Made by a program: the position numbers and the translations under genes. From Levilactobacillus tangyuanensis (GTDB lineage: Bacteria > Bacillota > Bacilli > Lactobacillales > Lactobacillaceae), in the NCBI RefSeq assembly GCF_003946545.1, contig NZ_RHOA01000006.1, positions 40,251 to 104,250 on the forward strand: a stretch of DNA of 64,000 bases, given 5' to 3'. The notes under the pieces are model-generated. The model ran no database searches. It was not told the origin of the DNA and saw only the letters and a list, made by a program, of their open reading frames with translations. Below, piece after piece: positions 1 to 8,109 of this stretch (position 1 is its first letter; the number at the start of each line of letters is the position of its first letter).

Positions 1-577
1 CCACTTGATAGACGAAGACAAACAGAATAACCAGGATCAGGCAAACCACGATGGCTTCAATCTTACGGAAACCAATCTTGGTCAATAACAATAATAGCAA
101 GACATCAAATACCGTAATGAAAACCGCAATGATTAGCGGAATATTGAATAATAGGTACAGGGCAATCGCTGCCCCAATAACTTCGGCGATGTCGGTCGCC
201 ATAATGGCAAATTCCGTTAGGATCCAGAGAATCACACCGAGCGTCTTACTGGTCCGGGCCCGAATAGCTTGGGCCAAATCCATCTGACTCACGATACCAA
301 GTTTAGCCGCCATGTATTGCAACAACATCGCAATCAAACTTGAGATCAAGATAACAGACATCAGTAGGTACTGGAAATTTTGCCCACCGGTAATGGATGT
401 TGACCAGTTACCGGGATCCATGTACCCCACTGCGACTAAGGCACCAGGCCCAGAGTAGGCGAACAATGTTTTCCAAAATCCCATATTTTTTGGTACTTTA
501 ACGGTCCCGTTGATTTCTCCCAACGATGGGCCGTTAGCGTACTCGATTAACTTATGCTTCTTTACCGAATCACTCAT
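1..577 (-). CDS. mntH: Nramp-family Mn2+/H+ symporter, 5' part only
   Basis: Divalent metal (Mn2+/Fe2+) proton symporter of the Nramp family in the cytoplasmic membrane. The window holds the first 192 codons and the gene runs off the left edge. The TM1 metal-binding signature DPGN is at about residues 54-57, and the conserved TM3 segment with ATDIAEVIG is at about 127-135. Several hydrophobic helices follow. The ATG at 575-577 has a strong ribosome site (GGGAGGG) just upstream. The untranslated region to its right holds a possible structured leader and TTAGG half-sites (separate entries). Family assignment is firm. Mn as main substrate is known for lactobacilli but inferred here. Confidence 0.93.
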   Translation of the reverse strand, partial: MSDSVKKHKLIEYANGPSLGEINGTVKVPKNMGFWKTLFAYSGPGALVAVGYMDPGNWSTSITGGQNFQYLLMSVILISSLIAMLLQYMAAKLGIVSQMDLAQAIRARTSKTLGVILWILTEFAIMATDIAEVIGAAIALYLLFNIPLIIAVFITVFDVLLLLLLTKIGFRKIEAIVVCLILVILFVFVYQV

Positions 578-669
578 GGTAAAAAGCCCTCCCTTTTTTC
601 TCAGATATCGTTTCTGTTACGGATGGTTCCTCCTTAAATAAATCACGAATGGCCCTGCGATCAACCGAT

Positions 670-733
670 CCCTGATGGGTTAACCGTTGCGGCGGTTGTG
701 GAAGAACCAAACGTCTTCCAACACCTATCAGGG
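670..733 (-). ncRNA. Candidate three-way-junction leader of mntH
   Basis: CCCTGAT (670-676) pairs with ATCAGGG (727-733). Between them lie two further hairpins, GGAAGA/TTCTTCC and ACCG/CGGT. The block lies 93 bases upstream of the mntH start and would be in its 5' UTR if transcription starts near 740. I could not match it to the yybP-ykoY Mn riboswitch consensus, so function is unassigned. Confidence 0.35.
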
Positions 734-749
734 TAACGCAACTTTCAAG

Positions 750-771
750 TTAGGTAAACACTTTTTTAGGC
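750..771. promoter_or_regulatory. Possible MntR-like half-sites
   Basis: Two direct TTAGG(T/C) half-sites start at 750 and 766, 16 bp apart, in the likely mntH promoter region. DtxR/MntR operators are usually inverted TTAGG...CCTAA pairs, so this direct arrangement is only suggestive. Confidence 0.25.
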
Positions 772-815
772 ATGAATAACTTTTATCAGAATAAGTGTTA
801 ACTTTTAGATCAGCA

Positions 816-859
816 AAAAAGCCCGGTCCGACTAGCTTTCAACTGGTCGAACCGGGCTT
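816..859 (-). terminator. Rho-independent terminator of the NhaC-family gene
   Basis: Read on the minus strand, AGCCCGGTTCGACCAGTTG pairs with its near-complement ending in CCGGGCT, followed by TTTTTT. It lies about 40 bases past the stop codon at 896. Confidence 0.85.
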
Positions 860-895
860 GAAATTGTTTCAAATATTTATTTATTGCTAGTCAAT

Positions 896-2341
896 CTACC
901 GGCCGTCGGCGGCCATCGTGGCAGCGGTCGCACTTTGGTCATCGGCAGCTGGCATCCGCTTCAACCCAACTCCAGTGAAGCCACTGAGGATGGAGAAGAT
1001 TGGGGACAGCAGGCTGAAGAAACAGAATGGTAGGTAAGACAACGTGGAGACACCCAAGGTGTTGGCAGCGAAGACGGCCGCAACGCCCCATGGAACCAAG
1101 TAGTTGATGACGGTCCCACCATCTTCAAGGACCCGGCTCAAGGCTAAGTTATCTAAGCCCCGGTCGTTAAAGGTTTGCTTGAAGGCTTTCCCAGGTAAGA
1201 TAACGGAGAGGTATTGTTCACCAACGAAGACGTTTACCCCAATCCCGGCGAGGATGGCGGCGGTCACAACGGACCCATTACTGTGAAGGCGCTTGGCCAA
1301 GGGTACCATGGCCGTTTGGATGATGTTGAACTTCATCAGCAGGCCCCCTAAGGTCAGGGTCAGGATGATTAAGGAAACGGTGGACATCATGGCACTAATC
1401 CCACCACGGGTTAACAGGGCATCGACACTGGCATTGCCGGTCTTGGAAACGAAACCGGATTCGATCATGGTGGCAACACTACTCAAGGCTGTTGAGGGCT
1501 TTTCAATAAAAATCATGACAATCCCCAACCCAACGTTTAACAACAACGTCGCGATGGCTGGGACCTTCCGCCAGGCACAGACGAACATGAGGACGATTGG
1601 TAAGGCGGCCCACCAAGTAATGGTGAAGTGGCTGTTTAACGTGGCAACCGTCGAGTTGATTTTAGTTAAGGCATTGGCATCGGAAGCGCCAGTCCCTAAG
1701 AAGAAGTACAGGATTAAAGAAACGAAGAATGCGGGAATCGTGGACCACATGAGGTTCTTGATGTGGGCAAATAACTCGGATTCGGCGATGGCAGAGGCCA
1801 GGTTGGTCGAGTCGGAAAGTGGTGAGGTCTTATCACCGAAGATGGCCCCGGAGATGATGGCCCCAGCAACTAAGGCTGGGTTGAAGCCCATCGTGGTCCC
1901 CATCCCGAAGAGGGCAATCCCAATCGTGGAGATGATGGTGAAGGCACTCCCGATGGACGTCCCGATAATGGCACAAACCAGGAAGACGGACGGTACGAAC
2001 CATTGAGCGGAAATCAGGTGGAACCCGAAGACCATCATGGAAGGAATAATCCCCGCGGCAATCCAGACACTGATGAGGGCCCCGATTAACAGGAAGATAA
2101 AGATGGGAATAATCCCGGTCTTAATCCCGTCGATGATGCCGTCGTGAATGGTATCCCAGTCGGCCCCGCGAATCTTGGACCACAGAATAACCAAGGCGAT
2201 GACCAATAACACGGGTGTGGTTGGGGAAAGACCAAACTTGATAACGCCGGTTCCCATGACCAACAACATGATTAACAAAATAGCTAGGGCTTCGCCAAAC
2301 TTAACCGGCCGCCAATTCTTTTTCTCTGATTGTTCTTTCAT
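896..2341 (-). CDS. NhaC-family transporter, predicted tyrosine uptake
   Basis: Multi-spanning membrane protein of 481 residues in the NhaC Na+/H+ antiporter family. The family motif GDKTSPLSD is at about residues 169-177. The ATG at 2341 is preceded by GAGGAG. An open frame continues upstream to 2446, but that part lies inside the T-box leader and is not coding. Because the leader carries a UAC (Tyr) specifier, transcription should rise when uncharged tRNA-Tyr accumulates. This points to tyrosine transport rather than simple Na+ export. NhaC relatives (YheL type) under Tyr T-boxes have been predicted as tyrosine transporters. Substrate is an inference. Confidence 0.88.
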   Translation of the reverse strand: MKEQSEKKNWRPVKFGEALAILLIMLLVMGTGVIKFGLSPTTPVLLVIALVILWSKIRGADWDTIHDGIIDGIKTGIIPIFIFLLIGALISVWIAAGIIPSMMVFGFHLISAQWFVPSVFLVCAIIGTSIGSAFTIISTIGIALFGMGTTMGFNPALVAGAIISGAIFGDKTSPLSDSTNLASAIAESELFAHIKNLMWSTIPAFFVSLILYFFLGTGASDANALTKINSTVATLNSHFTITWWAALPIVLMFVCAWRKVPAIATLLLNVGLGIVMIFIEKPSTALSSVATMIESGFVSKTGNASVDALLTRGGISAMMSTVSLIILTLTLGGLLMKFNIIQTAMVPLAKRLHSNGSVVTAAILAGIGVNVFVGEQYLSVILPGKAFKQTFNDRGLDNLALSRVLEDGGTVINYLVPWGVAAVFAANTLGVSTLSYLPFCFFSLLSPIFSILSGFTGVGLKRMPAADDQSATAATMAADGR

Positions 2342-2344
2342 TCT

Positions 2345-2646
2345 AATCGCTCCTCTTATAATCTCTGCTAATTTATGTAATAAAAAAATCGTCCCCGCTG
2401 CAACTATGCAACAGGGACGATTAGACTCAACCGTGGTACCACCCAACTTGAATCACTGGTTCTAGACCCAGTAATTCCACTCTCTAGAAGGTAACGGATC
2501 TAGTCTTTTTCCGCCTGGCGTACCAGGACATTCCACTGTATTTCGTCGTAATCATCCTGATCGGTTCGCAGCAACCACCGACTCTCTTACGCACAGATGA
2601 CACGCTACTTGGTAATGGAAATTAGCGTTCGTTATTCGATTGCCTT
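2345..2646 (-). promoter_or_regulatory. Tyrosine T-box riboswitch leader
   Basis: Antisense-strand leader with the T-box antiterminator sequence GGGTGGTACCACGG (complement near 2430-2444). It is followed by a terminator whose stem is TCGTCCC...GGGGACGA and a T run (about 2382-2421). Stem I shows the loop-E pair AGTA (5') and GAA (3'). The codon after GAA plus one base is TAC followed by A, closed by the helix TTCCA/TGGAA. The specifier is therefore UAC, tyrosine. It controls the NhaC-family gene by tRNA-dependent antitermination. Confidence 0.9.
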
Positions 2647-2648
2647 TG

Positions 2649-2677
2649 ATAATAGCATGATGAGAAAAGGTCGTCAA
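2649..2677 (-). promoter_or_regulatory. Sigma-A promoter of the Tyr T-box transcript
   Basis: On the minus strand TTGACG, a 17-base spacer, then TATTAT, placed just upstream of T-box stem I. Confidence 0.85.
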
Positions 2678-2787
2678 CCTCTAATCTAAATATTATTTTT
2701 CAACTAGCCACTGTGATCGCCCTTAATGACTTGGCCACCGCGGTCTGACGCCGCCACAAATAATTTCGACATTTTATCAGTGACGGC

Positions 2788-2816
2788 TTGAAACCCGTCG
2801 TGGAACCCCGTACACT
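2788..2816 (+). promoter_or_regulatory. Sigma-A promoter
   Basis: TTGAAA (2788-2793), 17-base spacer, TACACT (2811-2816), about 35 bases upstream of the small membrane protein start. Confidence 0.7.
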
Positions 2817-2850
2817 AGGAACATCCTAACTAAGAAATGAGGTGCCAGGC

Positions 2851-3240
2851 TTGACGACTAAACATCGCTGGGCGGCCATCAGCGTCGCCATCTACGTGGT
2901 CTTTGTCCTGGCGGCAATCGCGATCGGCTTCTTAAACCCAGCTCGCATCGGTCTTCAATGGACGATCTTCTGGGTCGTGGCGGTCGCCGGACTCTGCTAC
3001 TACTTCTACTTCAAGAACGTCAGTTACCGAGAAGTCATCTACTACGCAAAAAAGCTAGACCTGCACAAGGCAGACCTAGCTTCACTCGTTCCAAATCTGA
3101 AGGACACCCAAGACGTGCCCGACCCTGATCGGCCGAACCTCTTGAGTCCCTTCATCGGGATTCCCATTAGCGTGACCAACCAACTCACGGAAACCTTGGT
3201 TGACCGGGCCCAACAGGCGAATATCCCACCATTTAACTAA
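2851..3240 (+). CDS. Small two-helix membrane protein, unknown function
   Basis: Product of 129 residues, not recognised. Two hydrophobic segments lie near the N terminus (about residues 9-28 and 36-54), followed by a hydrophilic tail rich in Asp, Pro and Asn. I chose TTG at 2851 because GAGGTG sits six bases before it. An in-frame GTG at 2842 overlaps that ribosome site. The stop codon abuts the stop codon of the convergent aldo/keto reductase with no space between them, so the two transcripts must overlap at their 3' ends. Confidence 0.7.
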   Translation: MTTKHRWAAISVAIYVVFVLAAIAIGFLNPARIGLQWTIFWVVAVAGLCYYFYFKNVSYREVIYYAKKLDLHKADLASLVPNLKDTQDVPDPDRPNLLSPFIGIPISVTNQLTETLVDRAQQANIPPFN

Positions 3241-4104
3241 TTATTTACGACCCGAGTAACTTTGGGATTGCTTTAACCAGGCGGCATCGTCTGGGTCAGG
3301 ACCCACCCGTTTGCCGGCGTCGAGGGCGGCAATGGCCTTCATTTCATCCTCATCCAAGCCAAAGGCAAAGATGTCGCGGTTTTGTTGAACGCGGGCCTCG
3401 TGAATCGACTTTGGAATCACGATTTCTTCGCGTTGAACGTGCCAGCGTAAGATGATTTGGGCCGCACTAACGTCGTGGGCCGCAGCCAATTCGCTGATCA
3501 CGGGATTGGTCAGGGCATTGTTGCTCCCGCCACCCAGTGGGCTCCAGGCTTCATGCAGAATCCCCTTGCTTTCAAGGTAGGCATGCATCTCGTCTTGTTG
3601 GAGGTAGGGGTGCGTTTCGATTTGGTCAACGACGGGCTTCACCGTGCCGTTTTCCAGGATATCGTCCATCTGTTTCTGATTGAAGTTGGAGACCCCAATA
3701 TTCTTAATCTTGCCGGCCTTGTACAGGTCTTCCATGGCGCGCCAGCTTTCCAGGTAGCCGGGCGCTGGCCAGTGAATGAGGAACATATCGAGATAGTCGA
3801 AACCTAAGCGGTCTAAGGAGTCTTGGAAGGCTTGCTTGGTCTCGTCGTAGCCCCGGACACTGTTCCAGAGCTTGGACGTTACGAAGACATCCTCACGCTT
3901 AACGTCGCTCTCGCGAATGGCTTCACCCACCCACTGTTCATTGCCATAGTAGGCAGCGGTATCGATGTGGCGGTAACCAGCAGCCAGCGCCCACTTGATG
4001 GAATCCTTGGTGTCCGCAGCGTTATCAACTTGGAACACACCCAGGCCCAATTGTGGAATCTGATTGCCGTTATTTAACGGTAATTCTGGAATATCATTAT
4101 GCAA
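3241..4104 (-). CDS. Aldo/keto reductase (2,5-diketogluconate reductase type)
   Basis: NAD(P)H-dependent carbonyl reductase with a TIM-barrel fold, 287 residues. The catalytic tetrad is visible as Asp48, Tyr53, Lys78 and His111, in the motifs GYRHIDTAAYYGNE, VTSKLW and LIHWP. The C-terminal IPKSIHE segment is the usual cofactor-binding loop. I prefer TTG at 4104, eight bases after AAAGGTGG. A GTG at 4116 would overlap that ribosome site. It is the first of two members of the family here (the other at 22200). The natural substrate cannot be told from sequence. Confidence 0.9.
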   Translation of the reverse strand: MHNDIPELPLNNGNQIPQLGLGVFQVDNAADTKDSIKWALAAGYRHIDTAAYYGNEQWVGEAIRESDVKREDVFVTSKLWNSVRGYDETKQAFQDSLDRLGFDYLDMFLIHWPAPGYLESWRAMEDLYKAGKIKNIGVSNFNQKQMDDILENGTVKPVVDQIETHPYLQQDEMHAYLESKGILHEAWSPLGGGSNNALTNPVISELAAAHDVSAAQIILRWHVQREEIVIPKSIHEARVQQNRDIFAFGLDEDEMKAIAALDAGKRVGPDPDDAAWLKQSQSYSGRK

Positions 4105-4206
4105 AATAAAAACCACCTTTCAAACTTTAATCCCTTTCCATCATACAATAGACTGGCGTTTTTCGTGAATTGAAAGTGTTGAAATTTATGAAAATCGGGG
4201 CGATCA

Positions 4207-4236
4207 TTGTCTTCCATAGGGGTTTTGCGGTATTAT
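4207..4236 (+). promoter_or_regulatory. Sigma-A promoter
   Basis: TTGTCT (4207-4212), 18-base spacer, TATTAT (4231-4236), 75 bases upstream of the Ser-rich membrane protein. Confidence 0.6.
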
Positions 4237-4311
4237 GGAGGGTGTGGTAGTTTGTCGTCTTAGCGGCAAGCTTGTTTTTTCACACCGTTTCTGGACATGG
4301 AGGTTTTTCAG

Positions 4312-4917
4312 TTGAACAACCAAGAACCAAAATCACGCGTACAACGGTATAACTTCAATCAGGGCAACGATCAAGCGACCCGCCAACGGCCTAAAAAGCC
4401 GCGGCGCTGGTGGCCTTGGATTTTGACGCTCTTAACCCTGGCTATCGCGGTCCTGCTGGTTTTAGCCATCAACCATCATAACAATGCCGCTTCAAACACA
4501 GCGGCTTCTTCCAGCAACAGCTCATCTGTTGCCGCCAAAAACTCATCGGCCTCGGAGCAATCCGCCTATGAGAGTTTTCAAGATAAATACGAGCAATACA
4601 ACGATAATGGCATTACGGTAACGCAGAAACAGAAGTTGCAGAACATCATTAATGCCGAATCAAATAGCGCCGTCCAATCGCGGGAACAAAAGCTCCTCGA
4701 TCAGGCGACGACTAAGTCCTCTGCTTCCGCCTCGAGTTCCTCGAAGAAGAAGGATTCGGACGACGATCAATTCTCAACGACCCACACGTTCTCTTCCGTT
4801 GCCGATGCGCAAAACTGGGCACAAGCGTCGAAGAATTCATGGCTGCAGGCCGGTTATACCACCTACACCATCACTTCCGATGGTCAAGGGAATTACAATT
4901 TACAGTTTGTTCACTAG
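4312..4917 (+). CDS. Single-pass membrane protein with Ser-rich linker
   Basis: Product of 201 residues, function unknown. It has a basic cytoplasmic N terminus ending in KKPRRWWPW and one transmembrane helix at about residues 37-55. Serine/alanine-rich, probably extended linkers follow, around a helical middle section. The C-terminal module of about 45 residues starts at FSTTHTFSSVADAQNWA. The topology suggests a type II protein exposed outside the membrane. TTG at 4312 is chosen because GGAGG lies eight bases upstream. An ATG at 4297 overlaps that site. A terminator follows directly. Confidence 0.75.
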   Translation: MNNQEPKSRVQRYNFNQGNDQATRQRPKKPRRWWPWILTLLTLAIAVLLVLAINHHNNAASNTAASSSNSSSVAAKNSSASEQSAYESFQDKYEQYNDNGITVTQKQKLQNIINAESNSAVQSREQKLLDQATTKSSASASSSSKKKDSDDDQFSTTHTFSSVADAQNWAQASKNSWLQAGYTTYTITSDGQGNYNLQFVH

Positions 4918-4921
4918 TCAA

Positions 4922-4952
4922 TGAACGAAGTCCTTCTAGGACTTCGTTTTTT
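4922..4952. terminator. Terminator shared by two convergent genes
   Basis: AACGAAGTCC TTCTA GGACTTCGTT is followed by T residues on the plus strand and preceded by A residues. The stem overlaps the last codons of the minus-strand K+ channel gene. Confidence 0.8.
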
Positions 4953-5712
4953 TGTTATCTGGTTTTTCCAAGGCATCCAACTTGGTTTGTAGGTCGTCGA
5001 CCTTCCCCGTCAACGTATCGATCTTAGCCATTAAGATGGGGAGTTCATCCTTCTCTTGGCTTTCTTCGGCCGCCGAGGATTGGGCGGCTCGTTTGGTAAT
5101 GAACCCGGTAATCGTACTGGTTAACAAACCAATAAAACCGATCCCACCGACCATTAGGAAGCTCGCCACGATTTTCCCGAAGGCGGTATGCGGGGTTTCA
5201 TCCCCATACCCAACGGTGGTCGCCGTCGTGATGGCCCACCACAGGGAGTTACCCAACGTCTGTTTCTCCGAAATAGAAAACAGAAAGGCACTCAAAACAA
5301 TTATGGCGACACTAATTGAGAACAGGTAAATAAAACCCGTCTTATAGATAAACCGGTGATAGATTCGCGTCCACTTGCCGGCGATCCGCATCTTCCAAAA
5401 GAGATGGTGAAACCGAATCAACCGCACCAACCGTCCGAGTCGAAAGAAGGCAAAGACGGGATGCATGGGAATAATCCCCAAGAGATCAAAGGTCGATTGA
5501 ATCAAGAATATCTTTCGGTCGTGCGCATGAATCAAGCGCCACAAATAATCCAGGGCAAACGCGATCAGCAACCCATTGTTAATCCTGGCTTCCACGTGAT
5601 AGTCCCCGAATTTCAGAAGCATTAGTAACACGTTACCGACTGACCAAAACGTCAGGACAGTGACGATCACATGATAAGCAATCAAGGACTTCTTTACTCG
5701 ATGCCTGGCCAT
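4936..5712 (-). CDS. Voltage-gated-like potassium channel
   Basis: Ion channel of 258 residues in the Kch/KvAP-like family. Several membrane segments are followed by the pore loop with the K+ selectivity filter TTVGYGD at residues 165-171 and a final inner helix. An S4-like arginine ladder (RLGRLVRLIRF, about 91-101) suggests voltage sensing. The C terminus is a short predicted coiled coil (about 225-250) likely to assist tetramer assembly, with no RCK domain. The ATG has a G-rich ribosome site (GGGGGAAGGGG). It appears to be transcribed alone. Confidence 0.92.
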   Translation of the reverse strand: MARHRVKKSLIAYHVIVTVLTFWSVGNVLLMLLKFGDYHVEARINNGLLIAFALDYLWRLIHAHDRKIFLIQSTFDLLGIIPMHPVFAFFRLGRLVRLIRFHHLFWKMRIAGKWTRIYHRFIYKTGFIYLFSISVAIIVLSAFLFSISEKQTLGNSLWWAITTATTVGYGDETPHTAFGKIVASFLMVGGIGFIGLLTSTITGFITKRAAQSSAAEESQEKDELPILMAKIDTLTGKVDDLQTKLDALEKPDNKKTKS

Positions 5713-5906
5713 GATTTCCCCTTCCCCCTCTAGCTAATTACTTTTAAATATAAGCTGTTTTATTAAAAATACCAGCTTCCGTTAACGTTTTTTAACAGTT
5801 TGACCCCATTCTATCCAGAATCTTAATATTTTGCGCCCCAATGATTGCAGGGCTTCATTGCTTAATCTTAGCTAAAATCGGGACCGCAAGGTCACGAAGA
5901 TGTTGG

Positions 5907-6090
5907 AACGACCTGCGGTCGTTCTGGGCGCCTTACCGGTTGGCCGGTAGGTGGCCGGAACGCCATGGACACAGCTTTGAGCCAAAGAGCGGTCTCAAAG
6001 GCCGGTCTTATTCTAACCTTGGGAAGATCACCCAAGCTAAGAATAATTTCATGGCTGAGCCACCTACCGACCGCCCTCACGGCTTAGATC
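5907..6090 (+). repeat. Structured intergenic element, type A, copy 1
   Basis: Non-coding block. A leading hairpin ACGAC/GTCGT is followed by the long stem GGTAGGTGGC (5946-5955) paired with GCCACCTACC (6059-6068), and then GCCATG/CATGGC. Inside are two arms: CTTTGAG/CTCAAAG and the nested TTATTCT/AGAATAA with CTTGGG/CCCAAG. It shares the motifs CCGGTTGG, GGAACG and CGCCCTCACGGCTTAGAT with the other type A copies. Confidence 0.75.
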
Positions 6091-6208
6091 GGCGAAACCC
6101 AACATTGCCTGACATCAGTCTAACTGGCCACAGATACTAAAACATCTGCCATCTGCCGTTATCAGGAAACCAACCTAATCAATCAATGATATAAATATTC
6201 CACGCGAA

Positions 6209-6244
6209 AGCGGCCTGCCGATCCAGATGGATCGACAGGCCGCT
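6209..6244. other. Isolated perfect-stem hairpin
   Basis: GCGGCCTG-CGATCC stem with near-perfect complement around the loop AGAT. There is no T tract on either side beyond TTT on the minus strand, so terminator function is doubtful. Confidence 0.4.
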
Positions 6245-6295
6245 ATTTGTTCACTTATCACTTAATCCAATTGAGCTGACAGAGCACTTCTGTTA

Positions 6296-6475
6296 GCCGA
6301 AGAAGGTCAGGGAGGTAGTCAGCCAGTGAAGGTAGTGTTGACTAGCATTTTTCGCTAGTTTACACCACGGGCGACCTTGGAGACACGAGTCTTTCGTGGC
6401 CTCAAGTCGAGTCGGAAGCCCGCTCCTCAGGCTGAAGCGTCCCCACGGCTGGCTGCCGCCCTGGCCGCCGTAGGC
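6296..6475 (+). repeat. Structured intergenic element, type B, copy 1
   Basis: Begins GCCGAAG and ends GCCGTAGGC. Closing stems are CAGGG/CCCTG and CAGCCA/TGGCTG. Internal arms are CTAGC/GCTAG (extended by GTGT/ACAC), CGACCTTGGAG/CCTCAAGTCG with CACGA/CGTG inside, and a third arm GGAAGC/GCTGAAGC. It is nearly identical to the next copy. Confidence 0.75.
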
Positions 6476-6561
6476 GACCATTATCCAGTCTAAAAACAAA
6501 AACAGTACCACAACCATCGGCATCCAGAACACCCCATCGAGATGACAGAACACTACTGTTA

Positions 6562-6741
6562 GCCGAAGAAGGTCAGGGAGGTAGTCAGCCAGTGAAAGTG
6601 GTGTTGACTAGCGTTTTGGGCTAGTTTACTCCACGGGCGACCTTGGAGACACGGGTCTTTCGTGGCTTCAAGTCGAGTCGGAAGCCCGCTTCCCAGGCTG
6701 AAGCGTCCCCACGGCTGGCTGCCGCCCTGGCCGCCGTAGGC
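6562..6741 (+). repeat. Structured intergenic element, type B, copy 2 (tandem)
   Basis: Direct repeat of the block at 6296, 266 bp further on and also 180 bp long. The flank TGACAGAnCACTnCTGTTA is repeated too. It ends 20 bases before the stop codon of the M20 peptidase gene and so forms the 3' end of that transcript. Confidence 0.75.
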
Positions 6742-6761
6742 GACCAACAACACACAACCCA

Positions 6762-7916
6762 TTAGTCTAAAGAATCAAAGAATGCTGGGACCAGGGCCTT
6801 GTAAACCTCGACCGCTTGAAGATACTCTTTGATGGAAATATATTCGTCCACCTGATGCGAGGTGTTGCTGCCGGGACCAATTTCGATACTGGTAAAGTCG
6901 GCCTTGGCCCGCAAGAATTCGGCGCCATCGTTCGCACCACCGGAACCCACAATCTTGGTGTCGTGCCCGCAGATGTCGTCGCTAATCTGCTTGGCCAATT
7001 GGACCAGTGGGGCGTCCGGATCACCCGGAATGGCTTCTTCTGGATAGCTATAACTCAGTTCCAACTGCACGTCAGGTTCCGCATTTAGCTTCGCCACTAA
7101 CGCCTCTAACTCGTCGTAGATGACCTGGTTAGGATAGGCTGGAATCGTCCGCATGTTGGCCATTAATTCGGCATGAGCTGGAATTGAATTAATCTGCTCC
7201 CCACCGGAGATCAAGTCCACGTTATGTAACAGGCTGCCCAAGACCGGGTCGGTCTGGTCGTGCTTGGCCATGATAGGACCAACCGCGTTATAAAATTTCA
7301 TCAAGTTATCGATGGCGTTGACACCCTTCTCAGGCTGGGCACTGTGGCTGGCCTTCCCCGTCGAGATAATCTTGTAGTCAATCACCCCACGAGCCGTGTA
7401 GACCGCATTATCCAGGCCGCTGGGTTCGGCAATCACCAGGCCTGCCAAATGGTCAGCGTAGCCTTCATCAGTGAGCTTGGCGGCACCATACTCGCCGGTT
7501 TCCTCACCAACGGTAGCTAGGAGCCGAATACTCCCTTTCAATGGCGTCCCCTGTTCCAGGAACTCCAACATGGTAATGACGATGGCCCCGAGACCACTCT
7601 TCATATCCGAAGCACCCCGGCCAAATAGCTGGTCGCCGACAACGTCACCGGCAAAGGGATCATGACTCCAGGCGCTGGCATCCCCAGCGTCCACGACGTC
7701 CATATGGCCACAGAGTCCGATTTGCGGCCCATCGGGATTACCAATCGTCACCACGAGATTGTCGCGGTTCTTAGCGAACGGGACCTTCTCAACCTTGGCC
7801 TCTGGATACGGTGCAAAGAGACTGGCGATGTAGTCCGCCACGTCCGTCTCGTGATCGTTAACGGAAGGTATCTGAATTAAATGCTGGAGAATACTAATTT
7901 TGGCTTGTGGTGTCAT
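6762..7916 (-). CDS. M20 family peptidase (ArgE/DapE type)
   Basis: Zinc-dependent amidohydrolase of 384 residues, annotated in related species as succinyl-diaminopimelate desuccinylase or acetylornithine deacetylase. Metal and catalytic motifs are present: GHMDVVD, FGRGASDMK and GEETGEYG, with a late SGGANDGAEF and a C-terminal His in the segment NTSHQVDEY. The ATG at 7916 is used because AAAGG lies nine bases upstream. The ATG at 7925 directly abuts that site. No lysine or arginine biosynthetic genes flank it, so a role in di- or tripeptide hydrolysis is equally possible. Confidence 0.88.
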   Translation of the reverse strand: MTPQAKISILQHLIQIPSVNDHETDVADYIASLFAPYPEAKVEKVPFAKNRDNLVVTIGNPDGPQIGLCGHMDVVDAGDASAWSHDPFAGDVVGDQLFGRGASDMKSGLGAIVITMLEFLEQGTPLKGSIRLLATVGEETGEYGAAKLTDEGYADHLAGLVIAEPSGLDNAVYTARGVIDYKIISTGKASHSAQPEKGVNAIDNLMKFYNAVGPIMAKHDQTDPVLGSLLHNVDLISGGEQINSIPAHAELMANMRTIPAYPNQVIYDELEALVAKLNAEPDVQLELSYSYPEEAIPGDPDAPLVQLAKQISDDICGHDTKIVGSGGANDGAEFLRAKADFTSIEIGPGSNTSHQVDEYISIKEYLQAVEVYKALVPAFFDSLD

Positions 7917-8109
7917 ATGGGTCATCCTTTCTGAACTGAACTAATTGTTTTTAAGCATACGCCTCTATGACCGAAAATCAACCATTTTATGGAAATATAT
8001 TACATTTATTCTCTTTATACGTATTTTTATACATTATTAATGAATATTAGGGGGTCGTGAAGGGGATGCGGTATAATGAGGCTAGTACTAGATCGTTAGG
8101 AGGGTTTAC

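Noticed and set aside
1293..2006. Open frame of 237 codons antisense to the NhaC-family gene
   Set aside because: Low-complexity Met/Val/Pro translation with no ribosome site, a shadow of the membrane protein codons.
2342..2446. N-terminal extension of the NhaC-family protein
   Set aside because: It reads through the T-box antiterminator and terminator. The true start with GAGGAG is at 2341.
6296..6741. CRISPR or short tandem repeat array
   Set aside because: Only two 180-bp copies, internally structured and without regular short repeats and spacers. No cas genes are seen.
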